Shown piece after piece: positions 1 through 8,692 of a DNA stretch of 64,000 nucleotides (position 1 is the stretch's first letter; each line of letters starts with the position of its first letter). The notes under the pieces are model-generated. The model made no database searches. It was not told the DNA's origin and saw only the letters and a program-made list of their open reading frames with translations. Location: NCBI GenBank assembly GCA_019752635.1, contig JAIELX010000020.1:117212-181211 (forward strand), read 5' to 3'. The translations under genes and the position numbers were made by a program. The DNA comes from Candidatus Obscuribacterales bacterium. GTDB taxonomy: Bacteria; Cyanobacteriota; Vampirovibrionia; Obscuribacterales; Obscuribacteraceae.

Positions 1-1782
1 CCGGGACGTCGTTCGCCCTCCTGGGTGAAGTTGAAGGCTCAGCAAACAGCGGAGTTTGTCCTGGGCGGGTTCACTCCCGGCGAAGGCTGGCGTGCTAACA
101 CGTTCGGGTCACTGTTAATGGGGTATTACGATGATGCCGGCAAGTTCATCTATGCGGGCAGTGTCGGCACCGGATTTGATGACAAGCTTTTGAATGAAAC
201 AATGAGGCGAATCGGTCCACTGAATACCGGCAAGTGCCCCTTTCTGAAGAAGCCGGTGGATAAGCGCGATGCAATGTGGCTGGAACCGCAAGTTGTCATA
301 GAAGTGAAGTTCATGGACTGGACTCGTGATGGTCACCTTCGCACTCCGGTGTTCTTGAGGTTTCGCGATGACAAGCTACCGGAAGAGATAAAGAAGGAAA
401 AGCCGGTGCCGCTTGTTCCATCGCGAGGAAGCAACGATTCTAAACCGGGCCTGACTGCGGAGATGGATGCGGTGGTTCGGGCGCAGGCCGCCGCCGCGAT
501 TCGAGAAAAACGCAGTTCTAGCGGTGGCAGGAAAAAGCAGGAGCCCGGAGTTCCGCTGGAAGGGCTGGACCTGAGGGAGCGCGTCGGCGCCAAGTGCAGT
601 CCTGATCCGCCTTCGGAATCCGAAACGCCGGTTTCGATTCCGGTTAGTGCGCCGGTATCAATGCCGCTCCCGCAAGCTGAGCCGATTGCATTTCGCAAAA
701 GGATACTCGTGCGTGAGGACGTCGATGCCGTGTTGTCGCAACTTACCGGCAAGGAAAAACAGTTTGAACTGTTGGTGCAGCGTGAGAAGGTTTCGCTTAC
801 CCATTTGGACAAAGTGTTATGGCCAAAAACCGATAAGCACGAAGCTATTACGAAAAGAGATTATCTTCGCGCCATCGCAGAGTTATCACCGTTTCTGCTC
901 GGTTACCTACATTCACGACCATTGACGCTGGTGCGCTCTCCTGATGGAGTCAGAGGTAAACGGTTCTATCAAAAACATTGGAATTGGGCACCGCCTGAGT
1001 ATATGGATATGGTGCGTCTGACAGATTCGGAGAAGGAAGACGGCATTCAGGAGTATTTGCTTTGCGATAATCTCGCTACACTTTTGTTTCTTGCACAAAA
1101 CGGCGTTCTGGAGTTTCACACTTTTTCGTCGCTGCTGTCGCCTCTTACCGACGCGGACAACGAAGCTAAGAAGGAGCATGCCACTGCGCCGAACGGGACA
1201 GTTTCGGCGGAAGTTGAGTCATGGTTGGACTATCCGGACTTGCTTGTATTCGACCTGGACTTTCATACGCAAACCGAGAAGGTGAGGGCTCGCCCGCTCG
1301 ATCGCGGTGCTTTTGATAAAACTCGCAGCGCTGCATTCATGTTGCGCGAAGTGTTCTTGTCGATGGGCCTTTCTCCGTTCGTTAAGACCTCCGGTAAGAA
1401 TGGCGTGCACGTTGTCTTGCCGATTCAGCGCAACGTCGAATTTGAGGTCGTCAGGTTCGTCGCCGAAAGTGTTCGGCAGTTTATGGGAAAAGCGCATCGA
1501 GATCATATCGCGCTCGATACTGACTCCTCCAGAAAACTTGGACGTGTCTATTTGGACCACGGACCCAATGGTAGAGGGCGCACTGTAGTTGCGGCTTATT
1601 CTCCTCGTTTTGCACCCGAGGCCACAATCTCTTGTCCGTTAAGTTGGTCGGATTTGGAAACCGCCCGTCCTGAAGACTTTCACATTCTCAATATTGCCGA
1701 TTGGCTTAGCACCAATGGTGATGGCTGGGCCTTGTTGAACGATCAACCGTACGATTTGCATACAGTGTTTCAAAAGAAGTAG
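1..1782 (+). CDS. ligD: LigD, multidomain ATP-dependent DNA ligase/polymerase (3' part)
   Basis: C-terminal 593 residues of a bacterial NHEJ ligase D; the reading frame is open to base 1, so the 5' end lies outside the window and the GTG at 25 is not the start. The first residues (RSPSWVKLK) match the last nucleotidyltransferase motif of ATP-dependent ligases, followed by the OB fold (about residues 10-120, WLEPQVVIEVKF). A Ser/Pro/Ala-rich linker of about 110 residues leads to the LigD polymerase/primase domain (LTHLDKVLWP, GKRFYQKH, metal-binding DLD in VFDLDF, then TSGKNGVHVV). Domain order ligase then polymerase resembles Bacillus and Pseudomonas LigD rather than mycobacterial LigD. The family works with Ku in double-strand break repair; no ku gene is in view. 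Whether an N-terminal phosphoesterase domain exists cannot be seen. Confidence 0.93.
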   Translation, partial: PGRRSPSWVKLKAQQTAEFVLGGFTPGEGWRANTFGSLLMGYYDDAGKFIYAGSVGTGFDDKLLNETMRRIGPLNTGKCPFLKKPVDKRDAMWLEPQVVIEVKFMDWTRDGHLRTPVFLRFRDDKLPEEIKKEKPVPLVPSRGSNDSKPGLTAEMDAVVRAQAAAAIREKRSSSGGRKKQEPGVPLEGLDLRERVGAKCSPDPPSESETPVSIPVSAPVSMPLPQAEPIAFRKRILVREDVDAVLSQLTGKEKQFELLVQREKVSLTHLDKVLWPKTDKHEAITKRDYLRAIAELSPFLLGYLHSRPLTLVRSPDGVRGKRFYQKHWNWAPPEYMDMVRLTDSEKEDGIQEYLLCDNLATLLFLAQNGVLEFHTFSSLLSPLTDADNEAKKEHATAPNGTVSAEVESWLDYPDLLVFDLDFHTQTEKVRARPLDRGAFDKTRSAAFMLREVFLSMGLSPFVKTSGKNGVHVVLPIQRNVEFEVVRFVAESVRQFMGKAHRDHIALDTDSSRKLGRVYLDHGPNGRGRTVVAAYSPRFAPEATISCPLSWSDLETARPEDFHILNIADWLSTNGDGWALLNDQPYDLHTVFQKK

Positions 1783-1794
1783 ATTGCGCGAATG

Positions 1795-4671
1795 CTAGTT
1801 GCAAATGGTGGACAACTTCTTCCGGAACATCGCTGCATCCTCACGCAGACCGGCTCGATCAAATGCCTCTGCGGTGATGTTCAACAGCTCTATCTCGCTT
1901 ACGACATCATGCGGAGAGTCAGTGAATTTGGTGCAGGCCTCCTCAAACAGTTCAGAGGCTTCTTTAAATCTGCCGTTTGAAAACAGGAGTTCTCCGAAAC
2001 GTCTACGAAGCTTGTTGTTGCTTGTCGGGTCGTCTTTGCTTACCTCGTTGCCGACGTTGTAGAGTTTAGTTGCGAAGGTTCCCTTGCCGCAGCACAGGTC
2101 GTACCGAATGGCCTCTTCAATTGCAAAAACTGCTGCGTTGATTTGTGTTTTGTCCGACGCTGTTTTGTTTCGAATGTGGTTCAGCCAATAAGTCCATTCT
2201 ACTTCGGGGGCGTTTTCATTGTTGAAGCTGATGAGGGCGCAGGATAGAATCGCAGCCATATACTCATCGGGCGAAGATTTTTTTGTTGCCTCGTTTATCC
2301 ATTGAACTAACGGGGCGTTCCTGACTCTGTCATGATTTCCACTGTACGACAGTGCGAGGCTCTGAAGCACTTCGGCCTGCTGCGCGACCACGCTGGAAGC
2401 ATTTGTTGCCTTCAAATGCGAACTTAGCCTCTCTGCTGTGGATTGTGCTTCTTTGAATTCTCGGTTCAGCAGCAATGCTTTCGCTAAATTGAGCAACGTT
2501 TCCGGGTCATTGTCCAGTAAACCTTCGTTGCCGCTTTTCGCCATGATGATTGCGTGCTTCAGTACTGTGCCTGCCAATTCTGTCTGCCTTTGTTCCGATA
2601 GAAGAGTGCTGGTTTGCAACATTTGCGCAATGCACGCGGATCTGTTCGACGGAGCCTTCGGAATGCAGTTGGCGAATGCTTTGGCGATGGCTTTATTTAG
2701 GTCGATGCGGGCTTCTTTGAATCGAGCTAATTTCACCAGTGCGATTACCGGCTGCCACTGTTCTGATTCCACTACATTTTTTGCCATCGAAAGATTTTGC
2801 TGATAGGCTTGCTCCGCTTGTCGCCATTGTCTCAACCCTTCAAAGCAGTTTCCCATGGCAAGGGATGGATACGGATGAGTTGCCTGGTGGACCTCTCGCG
2901 CTAAATCGAGGGGCGCGATCGCCCTGGAATACAAACCTGACAGCTGATAAAAGTTGCCGAGTAGTCCATTTATTTCGGCTAGATCCCTTTTTGCGGTCCT
3001 TGGTGCCGTAAACTGCAGCGTTTTGTCCACTATGTCGATGGCTTGAGCTTTCCGACCCTCTCCTATAGCGGCGCGAGCACGCAGTAGATTCGCTTCGATG
3101 TATTCGACATTTCGATCGCTCTCGTCCTGTAAGGTCTCCGCCATTTCGTTGCTGAATTTAGCGGCGGACTTCCAGTCGCACTGTCGTAATGCAGTCTCCG
3201 CCAGCTCTTTAAGCAAATCGCCGCGTGCGCCGGGTGATAACGAGTCTTGGTAGTCCTTCAGCGCTAGCTCAAGCTGCTTGCGCGCGGTGGCAAAATCGTT
3301 CAGCGCTCTCAGCGCCGTCGACCAGTTGCGATAGGCCAATACTACTTCGCGTTCGGTCCGTTCCTTCCTGATTCTTGGCATGTCGTCCGCGTAAAGACTG
3401 GCCGCTGTTCGGAATTGGGTCCGTACCTCTTGTCGCGCGTCGCTTGCGTCTGCCAGATCCTGCGCCAGATAGTAGTTAGCATCCGCCCTGTATTTACTGT
3501 TTCCGTTTTTTGAGAGCCAGTTCCTGTACCAATTTACGCGTTCGGGGGCGTAAGTATGAGTGCTCCAGAAATGATTGCGATCCGGCAGCGTAGAAGGCGT
3601 CAGTTGACTGCTGTTTCGAATTCGCGCAGGGAGTTTGTATTCTTGTTCGGTGGTGTTAGCTCGATGCTTCAAAAGTAAGAGGCCACCGCTCAGTGCTAAG
3701 AGTGACGACAGACTGCAGAGAACAACTTTCTTGCTTGCTGCTGTTTTTTGCTGCGCGGAATGTCCTCGGAGCATTCGCAGTGTGTCCCAGTCGATCAATG
3801 CAAGTGCTTTGCTCAGTGCGACTATGTCAGGGAATCGCTCGTCGGGTTCCTTCTTTAGACATTGCAGTACGATTGCGCGCAGACTCGCCGGGCAGGCATG
3901 TTTTGTCGGCAATTCCGAAACCGGTGTCGCGATGTGCGCTGACAAAACTGTGTAGTAGTTGTCGTCCTTGAAAGGCGGTTGACCGCAGAGCATTTCATAT
4001 AAAATGCATCCAAGCGAATAGATATCCGACCTTGCATCAATTGACGATAAGCCCATGCATTGTTCAGGACTCATGTAACAGGGGCTGCCAATAAGGGTTT
4101 CCGTGAGCGTGTGTTGCTCTTTCCCTCTGAGTCTGTCTCCACTTACTCGGGCGATTCCAAAATCGATTATCTTCGCTGTCTCTTTGTCTGCGTTTGTTCC
4201 GATAATAATGTTGGAAGGTTTGAGATCGCGATGAATGACCCCTTCTGCGTGAGCGGCCTCGAGGCCTGCGCAGATCTGTTCGGCGATTGCCACTGCGCGT
4301 GAAGGCACGAGGCTTTGCTCCGCCTGAAGCACTTGTTCCAGGGTTTGTCCTTCTGCATACTCCAAAGCCATGTAATGAACGCCGTCTTCAGTCTCTCCGA
4401 ATGCCTGCAGTCTTACGATGTTTGCCTGATTGAGTGCGCTAAGTACCCTTGCTTCACGCATGAATCGAGCCGAATGCTGAGGCGAAGCGACGGACGGGGG
4501 CATAAGTTTAAGCGCGACAATGATATCGAGCTGCGTATGGAGCGCTTTATAGACAACCGCCATACCGCCTGCGCCCAGTTTCGCTTCAAGGCGGAATTTT
4601 CCGTTCCAGACAGTGCCCGGTTCCAGGTCGTCAATGGAATTCGCTTTCCTGGTTGAGTCCGTCTCTGTCAA
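1795..4671 (-). CDS. Hanks-type Ser/Thr protein kinase with C-terminal TPR region
   Basis: 958 residues. The N-terminal kinase domain (about 25-295) is complete: glycine loop GAGGMA, Lys55 in VALKL, catalytic HRDLKPSN with Asp149, DFG at 170-172 and the SPEQ activation-loop end. One membrane helix near residues 315-335 separates it from about 600 residues of TPR-like helical repeats, presumably on the far side of the membrane. The start is TTG at 4671 with only a weak Shine-Dalgarno. The gene begins 33 bases after the response-regulator stop on the same strand, so the two are probably co-transcribed. It converges on ligD. Kinase activity is well supported; the TPR ligand is unknown. Confidence 0.92.
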   Translation of the reverse strand: MTETDSTRKANSIDDLEPGTVWNGKFRLEAKLGAGGMAVVYKALHTQLDIIVALKLMPPSVASPQHSARFMREARVLSALNQANIVRLQAFGETEDGVHYMALEYAEGQTLEQVLQAEQSLVPSRAVAIAEQICAGLEAAHAEGVIHRDLKPSNIIIGTNADKETAKIIDFGIARVSGDRLRGKEQHTLTETLIGSPCYMSPEQCMGLSSIDARSDIYSLGCILYEMLCGQPPFKDDNYYTVLSAHIATPVSELPTKHACPASLRAIVLQCLKKEPDERFPDIVALSKALALIDWDTLRMLRGHSAQQKTAASKKVVLCSLSSLLALSGGLLLLKHRANTTEQEYKLPARIRNSSQLTPSTLPDRNHFWSTHTYAPERVNWYRNWLSKNGNSKYRADANYYLAQDLADASDARQEVRTQFRTAASLYADDMPRIRKERTEREVVLAYRNWSTALRALNDFATARKQLELALKDYQDSLSPGARGDLLKELAETALRQCDWKSAAKFSNEMAETLQDESDRNVEYIEANLLRARAAIGEGRKAQAIDIVDKTLQFTAPRTAKRDLAEINGLLGNFYQLSGLYSRAIAPLDLAREVHQATHPYPSLAMGNCFEGLRQWRQAEQAYQQNLSMAKNVVESEQWQPVIALVKLARFKEARIDLNKAIAKAFANCIPKAPSNRSACIAQMLQTSTLLSEQRQTELAGTVLKHAIIMAKSGNEGLLDNDPETLLNLAKALLLNREFKEAQSTAERLSSHLKATNASSVVAQQAEVLQSLALSYSGNHDRVRNAPLVQWINEATKKSSPDEYMAAILSCALISFNNENAPEVEWTYWLNHIRNKTASDKTQINAAVFAIEEAIRYDLCCGKGTFATKLYNVGNEVSKDDPTSNNKLRRRFGELLFSNGRFKEASELFEEACTKFTDSPHDVVSEIELLNITAEAFDRAGLREDAAMFRKKLSTICN

Positions 4672-4704
4672 TGCAGCTGTTTCCGGGGAAGTACGTGATT
4701 GCCG

Positions 4705-5388
4705 CTAGTTCAAATAGTCGTCCGCAATTTTGTAGCCCTGACCCTTTGACGAGGCTATGAGAGATGGCTTTCCCTCCTGATCTACTTTCTTGCGAATACG
4801 ATTGATGCAGACTCGCAGTGCCTCATTTCCGACTTCCGTGTCGGATTCCCATACGTGCAGTATTAAGCGATCCGACGATACGTATGCTTGCGAGTTGCGA
4901 AGCAGGAATTCCACCACTGCGAACTCCCTGGCCATCAGCTGGACGGGGCGCCCCTCAATCACGACGCTCTGTCGACCGTAGTCCAGCGACAATTTCCCTT
5001 TCTCCAGTGCGGTTGTGTTAAACGCGCTAGACCGCCTTAGCAAAGCGCGGACACGTGCACCAAGTTCTCTGATCTCAAATGGCTTTGGCAGGTAATCATC
5101 GGCGCCTTTATCCAACCCGGTTTCTTTGTCTTCAATGCGCGCTTTCTGGGTCAGCATCAGTATCGGCGTCTTGCCACCATACTGACGATATTCGTGGCAG
5201 ATGTCCGGTCCCTGCATACCCGGTAGCTGCCAGTCGATCAGTGCCAGGTCGAACCCGGAGAACTTTAGCAAATCAAGTCCGTCGGAACCGTTATGCACTA
5301 CTTCGACGCGGTGACCTTCCGATTGTAGAAACTCGTTCAAAGCTGCTGCCAACGAAAGATCGTCTTCAATAACCAAAACTTTTGCCAC
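4705..5388 (-). CDS. OmpR-family response regulator (receiver + winged helix)
   Basis: 227 residues from GTG at 5388, chosen because AGGTGA lies 8 bases upstream and the receiver begins at once (VLVIEDD). The open frame extends upstream to 5592, but that would add 68 non-conserved residues and run into the divergent kinase gene. Receiver: acidic pair Asp9/Asp10, phospho-acceptor Asp52 (LIDWQLP), KPF lysine. The C-terminal winged helix (about 130-227) has the family's R.R.K and GQGYK elements. It is divergent from a histidine kinase at 5578, its likely partner, and is followed by a Ser/Thr kinase gene. The 189-base gap between 5388 and 5578 should hold both promoters. Confidence 0.93.
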   Translation of the reverse strand: MAKVLVIEDDLSLAAALNEFLQSEGHRVEVVHNGSDGLDLLKFSGFDLALIDWQLPGMQGPDICHEYRQYGGKTPILMLTQKARIEDKETGLDKGADDYLPKPFEIRELGARVRALLRRSSAFNTTALEKGKLSLDYGRQSVVIEGRPVQLMAREFAVVEFLLRNSQAYVSSDRLILHVWESDTEVGNEALRVCINRIRKKVDQEGKPSLIASSKGQGYKIADDYLN

Positions 5389-5577
5389 CGGGCAATCACC
5401 TGCACAGGACGCGACGTACCTGCTATACCACGGTGAGACTGCGGCGAAACCGCGCCGCGGTAGCGCCGGTAGCCTTGAGAGACTGCCCTCGCGCAAGTGG
5501 TTGCCGCGATTGTGCTGCGCCGCGTTTGCGGCGAGCACAAAAGGTGTTAAACTGCGAAAACAAAGGAGATTCGGGTT

Positions 5578-7077
5578 GTGAAGCTTTGGCAACAGGGGCT
5601 AATCTTGTTAGGCGTACCGTTGCTGTGCCAGATATTTTTCGCTATTGTCCTGGTTGACAACCTTCGTCGAATCGACACTGCAGCGTCTCGTGAAGCAGCG
5701 GCAAAACAAGTTTTGACTTCGTGTCAGGAAGTGCGCATCGCCGTGTTCAAAACCGTGACATTCGAGGCTGCGCGTCGATTTCTTCCCGTATCTGAAGGAA
5801 TATCCGCCAGCCAGGACTTAGCGAGGATCTTGCCGCAACAAATTGCTCTACTGCAAAGGCTCAGCGAAACCGACCCTGTTTCTAGAAAAATGTTCGATGC
5901 GTACATTGCCGACATCAAGCGTTTCCTGCAGGTTGTTTCCTACGCGGAGATTCAATTGTCGTCGACTCAACCTTCCAAAGTCGCCATGACGCGCTTTGTC
6001 AATGAGCATGAGTACATGGAGGAAATTCTGATTTCGCTGTCGCAGATACTTCGGCATGAACGGCAGATCACCGACAGGTTCTCGCCTGTGGCCAGTGAAT
6101 TTCAACCAACTTCCGTACGCAATCGGCAACAGCTCCTGGTGGTGATCTTCGCCGGTATCGCCGGCAACGTATTAGTGGTGCTTTCTCTGGCTATAGCATT
6201 CGGGCGGAGAACTCTGGCGCGAATGAACGTTTTGATGACGAACATGCAGCTGTTTTCTGAGAGAAAAATGCAGCTTCAAAGTCTGGAAGGAAAAGATGAA
6301 CTGGCTGAACTGGATCGCAGCTTTCGTTCGATGGCCGAGGCGAGAACTCGCGCGGAGGAAATGAGGCGAACCCTTATGGAAATGGTTAGTCACGACTTGC
6401 GTTCACCGCTATCGTCGTGCAGTTTGACAATGTCCATGCTCGTGCAGTCGGTAGCTGAAAAAATTCAGAGCGATGATTTGAAAAAACTTCGCCGAGTAAA
6501 TTCCGAAATGAAGAGACTGGTGCGCATGTCGGACAGCCTTCTTGCCGTGGAAAAGTTGGAAGCAGGTAAGCTAGACCTGGACAAGAAAGACACGTTCATT
6601 GAGGATTTGCTCGACGCAGCGTTAGATGCGGTGCGCGGGGCAGCCGAGGTAAGAGGGATCAAGTTTCAAGTTGATGATCCCGGTGAGTCGCAAGTTTACT
6701 GTGACAAAGACCGTATTATTCAGGTTCTGGTGAATCTTCTGTCTAATTCAGTAAAGTTTGCACCAGCTGACAGCGTCATTAAAGTAGGCATCGAAGTTAC
6801 GCCGCAGAGTGTACTGTTTGATGTTATTGACTCTGGACCTGGAATCGCGGCGCAGCAACAAGCCGATTTGTTTCAGCGATTTTCCCAATTGGAACAAGCC
6901 AGCGATCAGAAAGTCCAGGGGAGCGGGCTAGGTCTATATATTTGCAAAATGTTGGTCGAAGCGCACCATGGCTCAGTTAGCGTGCATAGTCCGGTTGTCC
7001 GACCTGCTTCTTCCTGCGATGTCACGCCCTCTCCCGGCACTTGTTTTCGGGTGGAACTTCCGGTGAAGGAAGAATGA
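5578..7077 (+). CDS. Membrane sensor histidine kinase
   Basis: 499 residues; GTG start with AAGGAG 9 bases upstream. Order: membrane helix 8-30, extracytoplasmic helical sensor of about 150 residues, second helix near 183-208, HAMP-like linker, HisKA with His272 (MVSHDLRSP), then HATPase with N box (NLLSNSVKF), G1 (DSGPGIA) and G2 (GSGLGLYI). The N terminus QQGLILLGVP is similar to that of the kinase at 20100, marking the two as paralogues. The stop overlaps the start of the next TPR gene (ATGA), so they are translationally coupled. Its likely partner is the divergent regulator at 4705-5388. The signal is unknown. Confidence 0.93.
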   Translation: MKLWQQGLILLGVPLLCQIFFAIVLVDNLRRIDTAASREAAAKQVLTSCQEVRIAVFKTVTFEAARRFLPVSEGISASQDLARILPQQIALLQRLSETDPVSRKMFDAYIADIKRFLQVVSYAEIQLSSTQPSKVAMTRFVNEHEYMEEILISLSQILRHERQITDRFSPVASEFQPTSVRNRQQLLVVIFAGIAGNVLVVLSLAIAFGRRTLARMNVLMTNMQLFSERKMQLQSLEGKDELAELDRSFRSMAEARTRAEEMRRTLMEMVSHDLRSPLSSCSLTMSMLVQSVAEKIQSDDLKKLRRVNSEMKRLVRMSDSLLAVEKLEAGKLDLDKKDTFIEDLLDAALDAVRGAAEVRGIKFQVDDPGESQVYCDKDRIIQVLVNLLSNSVKFAPADSVIKVGIEVTPQSVLFDVIDSGPGIAAQQQADLFQRFSQLEQASDQKVQGSGLGLYICKMLVEAHHGSVSVHSPVVRPASSCDVTPSPGTCFRVELPVKEE

Positions 7078-8399
7078 TGTCGTCACGGCCCGGAATTCTT
7101 GCGTGCACCGTTGCGACGGTTGCTACCCTGACCGTACCCGGTGTGACCGCGGCGGGGATGAGCTGGCGGACGAAGAGTGTTGAAGGGTTTCAACGCAGGC
7201 AAGAGCAAGACTTTGTTGGTGCTGTCGACTCCTATAGGGAAGCGTTGGCCTTAATGCCGATCTCGGCTCAGTCCGATGAACGTATGGATATTGAATTGGC
7301 CGTTGCTATGTCGCTGATTGACTGCGGTAAGTATAGCGATGCCGAAAGGCTATTACTATCAATTGGACGCCGCTACAAAGACAACGTTTCATCCAAAACG
7401 CTAGTTGCTGTTCGCTACTTCAGGCGCTATCGCGATTTGTACCAACGCACGGGCCGATTGGCGTCTGCGGCAAAGTGCCAACGTCGGATAGTGGAACTGC
7501 TCACGGGGTTGTTTGGCGCCAGTAGCGCGAACACTATGGAAGAACTCTGTCGCGAGATCGAATTGTTGCGTCTTGCAGGTTTGTGGACCGAAGCCATTCA
7601 GACCGCCAGAGTTTTGGAGCAGGGGCTAGGCTTTTCTTTGCGCAACGATGCACGGAGGCATTACGAAGAGGTCCTTACGTGGTTGTTTGGGTTTTGTTCT
7701 AAGCAAATTATCGAACTGATTGAAAGAGACCGAATCGCTGACGCGAAAATCTTGATTGAAGAATTGGGGCAGTTTCGGACCAACCCGCACGATCGATTGA
7801 ACGGCATGCTCACGCTATCGATTGGTAGCGGTTCTTCCAAAGCGGCAAAAGAGATCGCCCTGACCATTGGTAGAGCAGTGATCGCCACAGCAAGACAGAT
7901 CCCCGACCGGGAACTAACTGAGAAGGAGCGTTACCAGTTTTCCGCCGCCTTGTTCCATGGCGGGCTGGACGAACTGTATCACAGCAGATACGACGCTTCC
8001 GTGCGGATGCTGAAGCGAGCGGTTGCGATTCTCGATGATGCAAGACCGCCAATTAATAAAACCACTGACCTGTTCTATGTGCAGTGTTTCTCTACCTGCG
8101 CCAGAGCGGTAGCTTTAAGCGGTAACGCTGCCGAGGCCGAGAAGATGCTGTCTACGCTGAATCCGAAATTTAGCGCGTTTCCGACTGTGGATTGCATGTA
8201 CGGCGTATTTCAGGCACGACAGGCGTTGGCGGCGTTGTATCTTAGGCAGGGCGACTGCAAAGCGATGAATGCGCAATACTCTGGAATCCTGTCTATTGTG
8301 CAAGCCATGCCGCATTGCCCGGATCAGAAGCGGGAATACAAACAGTGGAAATCACAAAAAGACTACTATGAAGAACAATGTTCTCGGTTGAGGCAATGA
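7074..8399 (+). CDS. Exported TPR protein coupled to the histidine kinase
   Basis: About 441 residues from ATG at 7074 (or 7077), which overlaps the kinase stop and has AAGGAA just upstream; the open frame reaches back to 7041 but that lies inside the kinase gene. A signal-peptide-like start (MMSSRPGILACTVATVATL, cleavage near TAAG) precedes repeated TPR-like helix pairs (for example FVGAVDSYREALALMP). Export plus coupling to a membrane sensor suggests an extracytoplasmic accessory or sensing partner; that role is inferred. The gene at 21977 has the same position in the second cassette. Confidence 0.85.
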   Translation: MMSSRPGILACTVATVATLTVPGVTAAGMSWRTKSVEGFQRRQEQDFVGAVDSYREALALMPISAQSDERMDIELAVAMSLIDCGKYSDAERLLLSIGRRYKDNVSSKTLVAVRYFRRYRDLYQRTGRLASAAKCQRRIVELLTGLFGASSANTMEELCREIELLRLAGLWTEAIQTARVLEQGLGFSLRNDARRHYEEVLTWLFGFCSKQIIELIERDRIADAKILIEELGQFRTNPHDRLNGMLTLSIGSGSSKAAKEIALTIGRAVIATARQIPDRELTEKERYQFSAALFHGGLDELYHSRYDASVRMLKRAVAILDDARPPINKTTDLFYVQCFSTCARAVALSGNAAEAEKMLSTLNPKFSAFPTVDCMYGVFQARQALAALYLRQGDCKAMNAQYSGILSIVQAMPHCPDQKREYKQWKSQKDYYEEQCSRLRQ

Positions 8400-8526
8400 G
8401 TAAGGCCTGATGTAACCCGGCCGTAACGCAGCCGGATCTATTATCTTTCCATCGAGAGCGCCCACCCCGCTCACAGAAAGAGTTTTCGTAGGTCCTCTTC
8501 CTTCCCCAATGGACCTTAACCGTGCC

Positions 8527-8560
8527 AGGCGTCGCCATCTCTCCATGGCGACGCCTTTTT
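8527..8560 (+). terminator. Rho-independent terminator
   Basis: Perfect 12-bp stem AGGCGTCGCCAT / ATGGCGACGCCT (8527-8538 with 8545-8556), loop CTCTCC, followed by TTTTT. It lies 128 bases after the kinase-TPR operon and would end it. Confidence 0.9.
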
Positions 8561-8570
8561 CTCAGCAAAC

Positions 8571-8602
8571 AGAAACCCCCGGTCGAACAACCGGGGGTTT
8601 CT
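8571..8602. terminator. Second hairpin, probably a bidirectional terminator
   Basis: Perfect 13-bp stem AGAAACCCCCGGT / ACCGGGGGTTTCT (8571-8583 with 8590-8602), six-base loop. Reading gives GTTT on the right arm and the mirror image on the other strand, so it can serve the rightward operon and the leftward TPR gene ending at 8693. It sits 14 bases after the first hairpin. Confidence 0.75.
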
Positions 8603-8692
8603 GCGACACACAACAAGGAGAAAGAACATCAAAACTTGGTATCTCTTTTATGCCACTTGCCAACAGTTCCTAAACGTCTTCCAAAAAACTTT

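Noticed and set aside
5389..5592. 68-residue N-terminal extension of the first response regulator
   Set aside because: Not receiver-like, runs into the divergent kinase start, and a better start with AGGTGA exists at 5388.
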